Positions 1 to 7,987 are shown, counted from the first letter of the stretch. The stretch is DNA of 43,368 bases from an uncultured bacterium (GCA_937885075.1 CAKZYZ010000361.1:1-43368), one strand, 5' to 3'. Numbers and translations are program-made. The notes: generated by a model from the sequence alone, not told the origin.

Positions 1-1
1 T

Positions 2-484
2 AATCTAGCCCCTATTGAGATTATTCGAATCTACAGCCTACGCTTCAAAATTGAGCTGTCTTTCAAGCAAGCTCTCCGCACTATCGGCACCTATGGATAT
101 CACTTCTGGATGTCTACCATGACCCCTATCCGCGGAGTCAGCGGCAATCAACACCTGCATAAGAAATCACAGAGCTATCGGAATGCGGCACGCCGCAAGA
201 TAGGCGCTTATCATTGCCATATTCAACTCGGTATCATCGCACAGGGGTTACTTCAGTATCTCTCTTCAGCCTTCCCTAAATTGGTTTGGTCGTCCTTCGG
301 TTCGTGGATTCGCACGATTCGTCCCGGTCTCTGTCCCTCGGAGCAGATTACCGCCTCTGCCATGCGAAACTCGCTACCGGTATTCTTGGTCGACTCCTCC
401 GAGAATACGGACCTCACAGACTTTTTACGCAAACGGATTGATCTAAACAGGGCCGAAGGTTTGCGTCTTACTTTGGCCGCATAG
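2..484 (+). CDS. DDE transposase, C-terminal fragment
   Basis: The reading frame is open from the first bases, so this is the tail (about 160 residues) of a longer gene whose start lies outside the window. It begins NLAPIEIIRIYSLRFKIELS and continues with TIGTYGYHFWM, a pattern I associate with DDE-type (IS4-superfamily-like) transposases. In these the glutamate of the catalytic triad sits in a Y..R...E stretch, here YSLRFKIE. The end is a basic, arginine-rich region closing at TAG. The enzyme would cut and join insertion-sequence ends. No terminal inverted repeat could be fixed downstream, so it is unclear whether the element is intact. The family assignment is by motif memory only. Confidence 0.7.
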   Translation, partial: NLAPIEIIRIYSLRFKIELSFKQALRTIGTYGYHFWMSTMTPIRGVSGNQHLHKKSQSYRNAARRKIGAYHCHIQLGIIAQGLLQYLSSAFPKLVWSSFGSWIRTIRPGLCPSEQITASAMRNSLPVFLVDSSENTDLTDFLRKRIDLNRAEGLRLTLAA

Positions 485-868
485 CTCCGTCTCGTCCGCG
501 ACTGTCAACCGACCACCACATCATGTAATCGCTCTGCGCATTCCCCGTGCTCCGGCGTCCCATTCAGCGTTTTTAACACTCCTGCAGCCTATTTTGTGCC
601 ACCTGGGCCTGATTCATTCCGCATAAATCCAATGTCGGAACCATATTCGGCAAACCTGTGTTCATATTTTATCGCGGTTATCATCACGAGGGCAATCCGC
701 ACATAATTCCGGAGTCGAGTCTGTACCTGAATACCTCTTCAGCAACGCGCGACACAGATCGTTCCCCCTAAAATGACTTAAGATAAAGGCTCGCTTGTAA
801 TTCGACTGTAATTGGACTTGCAATAGAAAGCTCCACCGCATAGTATTAACTCTTAGAACAAAGAGGAT
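485..868. other. intergenic stretch after transposase
   Basis: No convincing gene, RNA or repeat was seen in these 384 bases. The left part is probably the non-coding end of the insertion sequence and the right part the leader of the nucleotidyltransferase gene. Confidence 0.4.
818..846 (+). promoter_or_regulatory. possible sigma70-type promoter for the MNT/HEPN pair
   Basis: TTGCAA at 818-823 and TAGTAT at 841-846 are separated by 17 bases, with four of six consensus bases in each box. They lie just upstream of the nucleotidyltransferase start. This is weak evidence based on spacing only. Confidence 0.3.
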
Positions 869-1294
869 ATGATGAGATGGAACTCGTCACTCACAAGCTA
901 TATGTACATGGATAATATCCATACTATTATGAAAACTATCATTAAGAAAAGAAAGCAGCTCCTGGAAAAAGAATTGCAGAGAATTCTAACGACATTGGAG
1001 GATAATTATTCGCCGGAAAAAATTATACTTTTTGGGTCTCTGGCAAATAATATGATTCACGAATGGAGCGATATAGACCTGGTAATTATTAAGGAAACCG
1101 ACAATCGATTCCTGGATAGATTACATGAGGTGCGTCTTTTGACTGTGCCTAAAGTTGGCGTAAATTTTATAATCTATACCCCTTCAGAGATAAATAATAT
1201 GATCAAAGACGGAAATTATTTCCTACTTCATGAGATCCTCATGAAAGGAAAGACACTTTATGAGAAAGACCAACAACTGGTATCTTTTTGCTGA
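869..1294 (+). CDS. MNT-type nucleotidyltransferase, probable antitoxin
   Basis: This is a minimal nucleotidyltransferase of the DNA polymerase beta superfamily (MntA-like, COG1708). The signature GS-x10-DxD is visible at residues 56-70 (GSLANNMIHEWSDIDL), with Asp68 and Asp70 as metal ligands. In characterised MntA/HepT pairs this enzyme AMPylates or otherwise neutralises the HEPN toxin. The start is uncertain: tandem ATGs at 869 and 872 follow an AGAGG, the second with better spacing, and in-frame ATGs at 905, 911 and 929 would give a protein closer to family length. It overlaps the next gene by 35 bases in a different frame, indicating co-translation with the HEPN partner. Confidence 0.8.
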   Translation: MMRWNSSLTSYMYMDNIHTIMKTIIKKRKQLLEKELQRILTTLEDNYSPEKIILFGSLANNMIHEWSDIDLVIIKETDNRFLDRLHEVRLLTVPKVGVNFIIYTPSEINNMIKDGNYFLLHEILMKGKTLYEKDQQLVSFC

Positions 1295-1652
1295 GGAAGA
1301 TCTCCTGATGGCTGAAATCGCTCTGGAGAATAATATCTATAATCAGGTTTGTTTTCATTCTCAACAGGGTGGCGAAAAGATCCTGAAAGGTTATTTGTTG
1401 GAACAGGAGAAGATTGTACCCCGCACTCACTTCTTGTCTGAATTGGTCCAGATATGTATCAAGGTGGATTCTGACTTTCAGACAATTACAAAAGAATGTT
1501 CTATCCTTGATGATTATTACATACCGACCAGATACCCCGACGCCCTCCCGGGCATGCTCCCGGATGGACTCCCCACTGACTCTGATGCCTTTCAAGCAAT
1601 ATTATATTCCAAAAAGATATATGATTTTGTGACTAAGAAGCGAACCATTTAA
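1260..1652 (+). CDS. HEPN-domain protein, probable toxin partner
   Basis: A 130-residue helical HEPN protein (COG2250/PF05168-like). Family landmarks include AEEDLLMAEIAL near the N-terminus, CFHSQQGGEKILKGYL at 31-46 and TRYPD at 90-94. HEPN partners of MNT nucleotidyltransferases are often ribonucleases that use an R-x4-6-H motif. I find no such spacing here: the arginines at 55 and 91 are not followed by a suitable histidine. It may therefore be an inactive or non-canonical member. The start ATG lies inside the upstream gene, with AAAGGA about 11 bases before it. A hairpin follows 20 bases after the stop. Confidence 0.8.
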   Translation: MRKTNNWYLFAEEDLLMAEIALENNIYNQVCFHSQQGGEKILKGYLLEQEKIVPRTHFLSELVQICIKVDSDFQTITKECSILDDYYIPTRYPDALPGMLPDGLPTDSDAFQAILYSKKIYDFVTKKRTI

Positions 1653-1672
1653 GAGAATAATCGCCTCAGTAT

Positions 1673-1699
1673 TAACCGGTCACGGAGTGTGACCGGTTA
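1673..1699 (+). terminator. hairpin between convergent genes
   Basis: An 11-bp perfect stem (TAACCGGTCAC and its complement) with loop GGAGT lies between the ends of the HEPN gene and the convergent PIN gene. The T-run on the + strand is weak (TTATTTCC), so termination is plausible but not certain. Confidence 0.45.
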
Positions 1700-1728
1700 T
1701 TTCCGTCTTGCCCCTCCCCAAGAATTAT

Positions 1729-2133
1729 TTAAGATTTATTACTCTCAACTATCCAAAAACGATTAGGAGGAATGATCTGAATACCGGAAACCTGATTAAG
1801 AACAAGCAAATCCTTATCCCCGGTGACAATGCAATCACATAAACCGGCAATTGCCGCGGCAATAATATTATCGTCATCCGGATCCCGCGAGACCGGGAAA
1901 GGTAGAACTTCCGTCTGGACAATAGTACATCGTGATTTCAAAATGCGTATAACACTGTTTATTTCACGCTTTGAGAATCCAAACTTCCCTGTCAACTTCT
2001 CTTCCAGTTCGCCAAGAATGAACTCCGAGAGAATTATTTCATGATTAAGCGCACAATATTCGAGGAGTTCGTTACATACTCCGTGCGAAATGAATGCGGA
2101 AATAAGGACGTTTGTATCGAGGACAACCTTCAT
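1729..2133 (-). CDS. PIN-domain toxin (VapC-like, COG1569 type)
   Basis: A 134-residue PIN-domain protein. It starts MKVVLDTNVLISAF, with Asp6 the first metal ligand. It continues with an acidic helix (SEFILGELEEKL, about 36-47), SRDPDDDNIIAAA at 82-94 and TGDKDLL at 104-110, which supply the remaining carboxylates. PIN toxins of this type are Mg-dependent RNases held inactive by a DNA-binding antitoxin. The ATG overlaps the stop of the upstream ribbon-helix-helix gene by four bases (ATGA), the usual order and coupling for antitoxin then toxin. All four acidic positions look intact, so the toxin is probably functional. Confidence 0.85.
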   Translation of the reverse strand: MKVVLDTNVLISAFISHGVCNELLEYCALNHEIILSEFILGELEEKLTGKFGFSKREINSVIRILKSRCTIVQTEVLPFPVSRDPDDDNIIAAAIAGLCDCIVTGDKDLLVLNQVSGIQIIPPNRFWIVESNKS

Positions 2134-2348
2134 GACACCCGATCAAAAACGTCTTGATCGGTAAATATCCCCTGTTTAGATGCTTTTTCGACCATCTTCT
2201 TGCGCGTGGAACGGAATCGACGAATAAACATATAATCACGAAGACATTCTCGCACAATATCACTGCGAGAGATCCCGTCTGACTGAGAAAGACTGTCCAG
2301 TTCGGATCGCATTTCCTGCGGAAGGCTTATTGTAATAGTGCTTCTCAT
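2130..2348 (-). CDS. ribbon-helix-helix antitoxin
   Basis: A 72-residue protein whose first about 45 residues form a ribbon-helix-helix DNA-binding fold: beta strand STITISLP, then helices around EMRSELDSLS and SRSDIVRECLRDYM. The basic tail (RRFRSTRKKMVEKASKQG) would wrap the PIN toxin. GGAG precedes the ATG by eight bases. It probably represses its own operon, as is usual for such antitoxins, but no operator was identified in the short AT-rich upstream region. It is the partner of the PIN protein, whose start it overlaps. Confidence 0.85.
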   Translation of the reverse strand: MRSTITISLPQEMRSELDSLSQSDGISRSDIVRECLRDYMFIRRFRSTRKKMVEKASKQGIFTDQDVFDRVS

Positions 2349-2432
2349 GATATTAACTCCGTTTTGAAAATATTAATGTTGTAATAAAATATCTTACAGC
2401 CCTCTTGAAATCAAGCGTTTTTCCGGAGGATA

Positions 2433-3227
2433 TTAATCCGCATCAATATCCTTCGCCCGACACCGAAATATCTTATACGACAAATAAGCAATAAATCCAT
2501 CAGTTGTCACTTCCAGGACACCATCGATCTCACCAAAATCTCTCATTACCCTCTCGCGTATCTTACTGACGGTATTGTCACTCAGTCGGTATCGTTCCTT
2601 CAGTTCATCGGAGGCCAATCGCAGTCCGGGGGCATCGGTGACGCGTATAACCTCCCAGTCGGTCGCCTTCAGAATAGGCATTAATACCTCAACCGTTGGA
2701 TACCACTTTGTTGTTCCCATACCGTCGTAGATAGTGTTCAGACAATCGGCGGATATCTGAGAAGTAAAGCAGGCGGTCTGGTGGACAAAATATTCTCCCG
2801 CCTTCATCTGCGCCCGCAGGTGCCGCAGAACTGTCACCAAACCACTCTCCCCGAAGTAGTGAAGCGCGGACCGCATAAGAAAGAGAACCCGATCACCATC
2901 CGAAGCAAGCTGAGCTCGTTTGAATTCGGAGAGCGACTCCCTGATGGTGGTTATCCGATCCGATCCGGTCCGCTTGAGCTGCTGAAGCGACAGATCAAGA
3001 TTGACCAGACGGATCTCCGGATCTATCTTCTCCTTCATTAACTCAGAGAGCAGATACCCGGTCCCCCCTCCCAGATCGACCAGAACCGCAGGATCGGCTT
3101 CATCCACCGCCGAAATAATCTCCTCCGTCAGATGCCGGGATATAACCGGATCAGAGAAATACCCCTGATGAAATCCTTCCCATCGACTCCCATGAATCCC
3201 GATCTCTTTTTCGATCTCTTCATTCAT
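2433..3227 (-). CDS. class I SAM-dependent methyltransferase
   Basis: A 264-residue protein with a Rossmann-type SAM-binding motif I, VLVDLGGGTGYLLSEL, around residues 48-63. An acidic motif II region (LVNLDLS) follows, then a motif near VLFLMRSALHYFG. The substrate is not recognisable; the fold suits a small-molecule or quinone-type O-methyltransferase. It is a lone gene. The Shine-Dalgarno is weak (AAGAAA), and a perfect 19-bp stem-loop lies 21 bases upstream of the start in what would be its 5' leader. Confidence 0.75.
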   Translation of the reverse strand: MNEEIEKEIGIHGSRWEGFHQGYFSDPVISRHLTEEIISAVDEADPAVLVDLGGGTGYLLSELMKEKIDPEIRLVNLDLSLQQLKRTGSDRITTIRESLSEFKRAQLASDGDRVLFLMRSALHYFGESGLVTVLRHLRAQMKAGEYFVHQTACFTSQISADCLNTIYDGMGTTKWYPTVEVLMPILKATDWEVIRVTDAPGLRLASDELKERYRLSDNTVSKIRERVMRDFGEIDGVLEVTTDGFIAYLSYKIFRCRAKDIDAD

Positions 3228-3247
3228 AATTATTTCTTTCTAAAATA

Positions 3248-3294
3248 ATCCTTATTTGACAGAACACGCTTGACTTGTTCTGTCAAATAAGGAT
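3248..3294. repeat. perfect 19-bp inverted repeat upstream of methyltransferase
   Basis: Arms at 3248-3266 and 3276-3294 are perfectly complementary around a nine-base loop. No T-run follows on either strand, so this is not a classic intrinsic terminator. It could be an operator, an RNA hairpin in the methyltransferase leader, or a dispersed palindromic unit. Confidence 0.8.
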
Positions 3295-3490
3295 GGAGAC
3301 AGACCTACCAATTCCTTCGGATTAAGCAGATTCCTAGATCACCAATAATAGACAGTTGAGGTAATACTTGAAGAAATTTCCGGTTCGGCCCCTAAGGATA
3401 ACATTCTTTTCTCTTCGTTTTTCCTCGGCAAGTGAATGTTTCCGGATCAGACAAATTGGCACGTTGGGGTCTTATAAGAGTGGGGCACTT

Positions 3491-3601
3491 TTATGTCTTC
3501 CATATCTCTTCTGGTAATAATTGTGCGCAGTGTATTAAAGCCAAGACATCTATTTGGTTTGGCTTTATGAGATATTCCTGTTTGATATCTACAGTTTTCA
3601 T
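3491..3601 (-). CDS. small ORF, 36 aa, function unknown
   Basis: I do not recognise this protein. It starts MKTVDIKQEYLIKPNQ and ends LLPEEIWKT, acidic and soluble. What supports it is its start: GGAGGT sits seven bases before the ATG, a near-perfect Shine-Dalgarno, behind a second mini-ORF and a good promoter. It could be a true miniprotein, a leader peptide, or the N-terminal remnant of a longer gene, since downstream frames contain several stops. Confidence 0.4.
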   Translation of the reverse strand: MKTVDIKQEYLIKPNQIDVLALIHCAQLLPEEIWKT

Positions 3602-3616
3602 TATTTAAACCTCCAA

Positions 3617-3652
3617 TCAAGCAATCTTAAACTTAAAGTACTCATTACTCAT
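3617..3652 (-). CDS. leader mini-ORF, 11 aa
   Basis: A start-to-stop ORF reading MSNEYFKFKIA has AGGAGA eight bases upstream of its ATG. Its TGA ends three bases before the GGAGGT of the following 36-aa ORF, an arrangement typical of a leader peptide coupled to a downstream gene. The short length keeps confidence low. Confidence 0.25.
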   Translation of the reverse strand: MSNEYFKFKIA

Positions 3653-3673
3653 TATATATTTCTCCTAATAGGT

Positions 3674-3701
3674 ATTATATGTCATGCCTAATAAAATGCA
3701 A
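3674..3701 (-). promoter_or_regulatory. sigma70-type promoter for the mini-ORFs
   Basis: On the minus strand TTGCAT (3696-3701) and a perfect TATAAT (3674-3679) are 16 bases apart, about 22 bases upstream of the first mini-ORF start. This is one of the cleaner promoter-like sequences in the window. Confidence 0.5.
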
Positions 3702-3715
3702 ACTTTTTTCAAACT

Positions 3716-3742
3716 GAAAAGGCGGCTCCGAATGGAACCGCC
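3716..3742 (-). terminator. intrinsic terminator after VCBS pseudogene
   Basis: Read on the minus strand: a nine-bp GC-rich stem with one mismatch, loop ATTC, then TTTT. It lies 30 bases past the stop of the VCBS-repeat remnant, so it is the natural transcript end for that gene. Confidence 0.6.
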
Positions 3743-3771
3743 CTTCCTTCTCGTCGTTGATTAAACTGGTT

Positions 3772-4272
3772 TTACCTGGTTACCGGAATATCGCCGTTGG
3801 ATCCAAAATATACTCTCGATATTCCCCTCACCGCCCAGAGGCCAGCGGAGGGTCGGAAGATCCCGAACTCATCAAGCATGTCGCCGGCAAAATTCCCTGT
3901 CACCGGGCTATCGCCATTGCTCCCGAAATATATCCGGGTGAGCCCCTTGATTGCCCAGAGGCCGTTTGAGGACCGGAAGATGGAGACATCGGTAATCCCG
4001 TCACCGTCGTAATCACCCGAGTCGAGAACCAGGTACTCCGGCGTGGGATAAAGACTCGGTGTGGACACCGGCGACGGTGTAGGCGTGGTTTGAGGAGGGT
4101 TGAGGAGGGTCGGACCTGCGTAACCTTGGTAATTTCAATTGGTTAGATCCCAGAAGTAGCTGTTTTTGGGGCTTAGCGGTCCAGTTTTAGGGTCAAAACT
4201 GACACTGTAAGGAATATTTGGCACCCCAAATCAGAAAATCCATCCTTTTCGACTACCTCTCGGGATATATCC
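3772..4272 (-). pseudogene. decayed secreted protein with VCBS/FG-GAP-type repeats
   Basis: The intact 3' part (3772-4137) encodes a Pro/Thr-rich linker (PPQTTPTPSPVSTPS) and two repeats of the pattern DYDGDGITDVSIFRSSNGLW...IYFG, ending in VTR. The same repeat and the same ending occur six times in the arylsulfotransferase-like protein at 8333-10468. Upstream the frame stays protein-like (GVPNIPYSVSFDPKTG, NSYFWDLTN) but is broken by two in-frame TGA codons at 4135-4137 and 4231-4233, then TAA at 4273-4275. TGG fits both TGA positions well, suggesting point mutation of Trp codons. A GTG at 4068 could still start a 98-residue remnant. A terminator follows. Confidence 0.65.
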
Positions 4273-4400
4273 TTATTCCCAGCCTTTCCATTGCATCTTT
4301 CACGAAGGATGATTACTTGTTGAGGAGATCGATGTAGGCAGGGTATGCGAATATCCGGTTCCTCTTTTTGTATCTGCATATTTAAAATATTAAGTATGAC

Positions 4401-4540
4401 TTAGTGCCTGAACGGAAACCTCAATTTTGGTAGCCGCCCCGCATTCCGCGGGGCGTTTACTGATATAACGATTACGCAACTTAAAAGTTGCGGCTACCAA
4501 GAACATCCCAAATAATCTGGGTTTTCGTTCAGACACCAAC
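4401..4540. repeat. nested palindromic element abutting mfd stop
   Basis: The ends are imperfect inverted repeats: TTAGTGCCTGAACGGAAACC at the left and, reading inward on the other strand from 4540, TTGGTGTCTGAACGAAAACC. Inside is a second inverted pair, TTGGTAGCCGC (4427-4437) and GCGGCTACCAA (4490-4500). It encloses two more hairpins (CGCCCCGC/GCGGGGCG and GCAACTT/AAGTTGC). The right end touches the mfd stop codon. The structure resembles a MITE-like or REP-like non-coding element and may also shape the 3' end of the mfd transcript. Confidence 0.7.
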
Positions 4541-7500
4541 TATAGGTCGCGGCATTTTTTCATCGCTGCTCGGGCGAACCGGGAGAGGGTGGCGGGGGAG
4601 TCGGGAAGGTTGCCGGGCCGGGCCAGGAGGACCTTCTCTTTACGAAAGAAGGCGAATCTTCCCTGAATCCACCGGATCGAGTCTATTCCTTTTTTGGCCG
4701 CGGTTAGTTTCAGTTTGCTTATCTCCGCCAGGGCCTTCGCCTCTTCCGGGAGAGGGCCGAAGCGGTCCCGGAGTTCGGTGAGCCAGAGATCGGCTTCCTT
4801 TCGGGATGCAATCCCGGACCAGTTCCGATATATCTCCATCCGCTGGCTTTCGGTCCCGACATAGTCGAGCGGTATTGTCACCGGGAGGTCGAAGTCGATC
4901 GTGGATCTGGGCGGTGCTTTCGGCTCTTCGCCACGGAGACGGGTGACGCTCTCTCTTAAGAGCCGGCAGTAGAGGTCGAAACCGACCGCGGCGATATGGC
5001 CGTGCTGCTCTCTCCCCAGGATATTGCCGGCCCCCCGGATCTCCAGGTCACGGAGCGCCAGTCCGTAGCCCGCCCCGAGATGGGAGAACTCCTCGATCGC
5101 CCGAAGGCGTTTGCGGGCGCCATCTTCCAAATAGATCGCCGGGGGGTAGAAGAAGTAGGCATAGGCCCGGTGTTTATACCGCCCTACCCTCCCCCGGAGC
5201 TGATAGAGATCGGCCAATCCAAACCTGTGGGCGTTCTCAATGATGATGGTATTGGCGTTGGGGATATCGAGTCCCGACTCGATGATAGTGGTGCAGACCA
5301 GGAGGTCTATCGTTCCCGCGGCGAACTCTTCCATCGCTCCGGCCAATTCTTTATCATCCATCTGTCCGTGACCGACCGCGATCTTTAGATCCGGGAACCG
5401 GATCTCCAGTTTACTCCGGACTGTCTCGATATCCTTAACCCGGTTATGGAGATAAAAGATCTGGCCGCCGCGGTCAACTTCTCTCCGGACCGCGGTCTTC
5501 ACCACCTCCGGATTATACGGCATCACCCGGGTCTCCACCGCCAGTCGATCCTGGGGAGGGGTCGTGATGGAACTCAAATCCCGGGCCCCGGTAAGAGAAA
5601 GATAGAGTGTCCGGGGGATGGGGGTGGCGGTCAGGGTGAGTACATCGACCAGCTTCTTCATCCGCTTCAGTTTCTCCTTATGGCGGACACCGAACCGCTG
5701 CTCCTCATCGATAATTACCAGCCCCAGACTCTTAAAAGCAATATCGTTCTGAAGGAGCCTATGGGTACCGATCACGATATCGACGGTTCCGGCCGCCAGA
5801 TCGTCGATAATCTTCGCCTGCTCTTTCGAGGAAACCAGACGGGAGAGGGCCTCCACCCGGACTGGATAGTCGGAGATCCGATCCCGGAAGGTCCGAAGAT
5901 GCTGCTGGGCCAGAACCGTGGTGGGGACCAGGATCGCCGTCTGCTTCCCGTCCATCACCGCTTTGAACGCGGCCCGGATGGCGACCTCGGTCTTCCCGTA
6001 ACCGACATCACCGCAGAGGAGACGATCCATCGGACGGCTCGCTTCCATATCCTCCTTGACTTCAATGATAGCCCGGGCCTGTTCATCGGTCTCCTGATAG
6101 ATAAAGGCCGCCTCAAACTCCTTCTGCCAGGCGTTATCGGGAGGGAAAGAATGGCCCCGGGTCGCGGCCCGATGGGCCTGGAGTTCCAGCAGATCACCCG
6201 CCAGATCTTTAACCGCCCGCTCGGCCCCTATCTTTACCCGGAGCCATCTGTTCCCTCCCAGCCGGTCCAGTTTCGGATTTGCCTTCCCCGCGCCAAGGTA
6301 ACGGGAGACCAGGTGGGACTGGGTCAGATTCAGATAGAGCTTGGCCCCTTCCGCGTACCCGATGACCAGCATCTCCCGCTCCCGCCCTTCACTACTGATA
6401 CTCCTGATCCCTAAAAACTTTCCGACACCATGGTCGAGATGAACAACGTAATCACCCGGATGATAGTCGGCCCGGGGGAGTGACGGTATGGTCGCGGTAT
6501 ATCTGCGCCGGGGCCGGGGGATCCGGTAACGGGAGAATATCTCGCTGTCCCCCAATACCACCAACCGTGGTTCATCCCAGATGAATCCCTGATCCAGTTC
6601 TCCCATCATCAACTGAAGGTTTTTATGGGGGTAGAATCCCTTTTCAGAGAGGATCTCCTCCAGACGCTCGATCTCTCCGGGATTGTGTCCGTAAATCAGG
6701 ACCCGGTATCCCGAGGGGAGCCACTCCTTAATCATATCCAGGAGAGGGTACTTGATCCCGGGATCCCTATACTTGAATCTTTCCAGAGTGGTGATGGATA
6801 ATCTAATCTCGGAACCATCGGTCGTTTTGTCCGGATGTGCCATATCCGATCCAAAGATGAAGGCGGGCTTACCATCCCGGGCCAGATCAAATTTCTCCCC
6901 CGCTTCCGGGGAGAATGATCCTATCCGGAATAAACGGCAATCATCGGTAAGATAGTCGAATATGGTCGAGCTCCCCTCCCCGACCGGAGAATAGATATTC
7001 AGGCTCTCCAGCGGCCCGCGGGATATCTGGGTCGAGGGGTCGAACTGCCGGAGTGAATCGACCCGATCTCCATCAAACTCGATCCGGGCCGGATAATCCA
7101 GATTCCCCGGATAGATATCAACAATCCCGCCACGCCGGGTAAACCGTCCCCGCTCCATAACCGGATTCTGATTCTCATAGCCCTGATCAACCAGACGCTT
7201 AATCAGTTTCACCGGTGCGATCTCAACCCCGGTCGTTATCTTCAGGATTGATTTCGCGTACTCTTTCGGGGAGGGCAGATCTGCTGTCAGAGCGGATATA
7301 GTTGTAATCAGGAGCGGCGGAGACCGATCAATAACCAACCGCGCCAGAATCGCCTGGCGTTCCCCCTGAACCACGGGGTTCTGGATTTCTTCAGCACCTG
7401 ACAATAGCTCACAGGCGGGGAAGATTAAGATGGGAAGATCGAGGAAGCCTTTCAGTTCCCTCTGGAGCCGTTCCGCGTCCCTATCTTCGTGGACAACCAC

Positions 7501-7659
7501 CAGGAACGGACGGGGGGAATGATGGTAGGACTCGGCGACAAGAAATCCGGGGGCGGAGCCCGGAACCCGGAGTACCCATACATCCTCTCCGGATTCCCAC
7601 GCGGCCAGAAAGAGACGGAACTCCAATGATCTGTTAAGTATTCCTGACAACTCTTTCAT
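4540..7659 (-). CDS. mfd: transcription-repair coupling factor Mfd
   Basis: Mfd removes RNA polymerase stalled at DNA lesions and recruits UvrA. Domains in order: a UvrB-like N-terminal part (to about 340), the CarD-like RNA polymerase interaction domain starting near residue 400 (HPGDYVVHLDHGVGKFLGI), a superfamily 2 translocase, and a C-terminal TRCF domain. Translocase motifs include Walker A GDVGYGKTE with Lys556, DEEQ at 651-654, LTATPIPRTL, and the late motif QLRGRVGR. At 1039 residues it is shorter than E. coli Mfd (1148), with the N-terminal part about 80 residues shorter. All helicase motifs are intact. It is monocistronic; a partial relic of the same gene lies at 10548-10629. Confidence 0.97.
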   Translation of the reverse strand: MKELSGILNRSLEFRLFLAAWESGEDVWVLRVPGSAPGFLVAESYHHSPRPFLVVVHEDRDAERLQRELKGFLDLPILIFPACELLSGAEEIQNPVVQGERQAILARLVIDRSPPLLITTISALTADLPSPKEYAKSILKITTGVEIAPVKLIKRLVDQGYENQNPVMERGRFTRRGGIVDIYPGNLDYPARIEFDGDRVDSLRQFDPSTQISRGPLESLNIYSPVGEGSSTIFDYLTDDCRLFRIGSFSPEAGEKFDLARDGKPAFIFGSDMAHPDKTTDGSEIRLSITTLERFKYRDPGIKYPLLDMIKEWLPSGYRVLIYGHNPGEIERLEEILSEKGFYPHKNLQLMMGELDQGFIWDEPRLVVLGDSEIFSRYRIPRPRRRYTATIPSLPRADYHPGDYVVHLDHGVGKFLGIRSISSEGREREMLVIGYAEGAKLYLNLTQSHLVSRYLGAGKANPKLDRLGGNRWLRVKIGAERAVKDLAGDLLELQAHRAATRGHSFPPDNAWQKEFEAAFIYQETDEQARAIIEVKEDMEASRPMDRLLCGDVGYGKTEVAIRAAFKAVMDGKQTAILVPTTVLAQQHLRTFRDRISDYPVRVEALSRLVSSKEQAKIIDDLAAGTVDIVIGTHRLLQNDIAFKSLGLVIIDEEQRFGVRHKEKLKRMKKLVDVLTLTATPIPRTLYLSLTGARDLSSITTPPQDRLAVETRVMPYNPEVVKTAVRREVDRGGQIFYLHNRVKDIETVRSKLEIRFPDLKIAVGHGQMDDKELAGAMEEFAAGTIDLLVCTTIIESGLDIPNANTIIIENAHRFGLADLYQLRGRVGRYKHRAYAYFFYPPAIYLEDGARKRLRAIEEFSHLGAGYGLALRDLEIRGAGNILGREQHGHIAAVGFDLYCRLLRESVTRLRGEEPKAPPRSTIDFDLPVTIPLDYVGTESQRMEIYRNWSGIASRKEADLWLTELRDRFGPLPEEAKALAEISKLKLTAAKKGIDSIRWIQGRFAFFRKEKVLLARPGNLPDSPATLSRFARAAMKKCRDL

Positions 7660-7672
7660 TTCTAATATACCA

Positions 7673-7787
7673 GAACTTAGCCCTCGCTTCGTTCGGGCAA
7701 CTTTACCTCTAAGGAAAGCATGAAAGCAGGAAAATTTAAAATACTCCCCCCTCCTGCCTTCCTGCTTTCCTTATGGGTTATTGTCCC
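7673..7787. repeat. dispersed repeat family A, copy 1
   Basis: It begins GAACTTAGCCCTCG and ends GGGTTATTGTCCC. The same order of blocks recurs at 19091-19198 with small indels. It contains an internal inverted repeat, TAAGGAAAGCA... and CCTGCTTTCCTTA. It lies 13 bases upstream of the mfd start. Confidence 0.8.
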
Positions 7788-7987
7788 GGTAATATCAATT
7801 AAGATAACCGGGATCCCGAAGGATTTCGGGACCCGAGACTTAATGTGGAACCACTCGGGAGATGAAGATTACCGAAACAGTGACTTCCAAAGTACACTTT
7901 GCCTCAATTGGATGGAATTATATCATGCCCGGCATATTTAAATACAGGGTATATCGATGGGCAAATAGGATCGCCGTTCCATTCTGA

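Noticed and set aside
1239-1595. 118-codon minus-strand frame opposite the HEPN gene
   Set aside because: It lies over a well-supported toxin-antitoxin pair and has no motif.
4135-4233. Stop-codon recoding (TGA as Trp or selenocysteine) in the VCBS remnant
   Set aside because: TGA ends other solid genes in the window and TGG serves for Trp; no SECIS-like hairpin is apparent next to the TGAs. Simple decay is more likely, though a read error cannot be excluded.
5446-6414. 322-codon open frame opposite mfd
   Set aside because: It is a mirror frame of the well-supported mfd gene with no start signal or recognisable domain; long antisense frames arise from GC-rich codon use.
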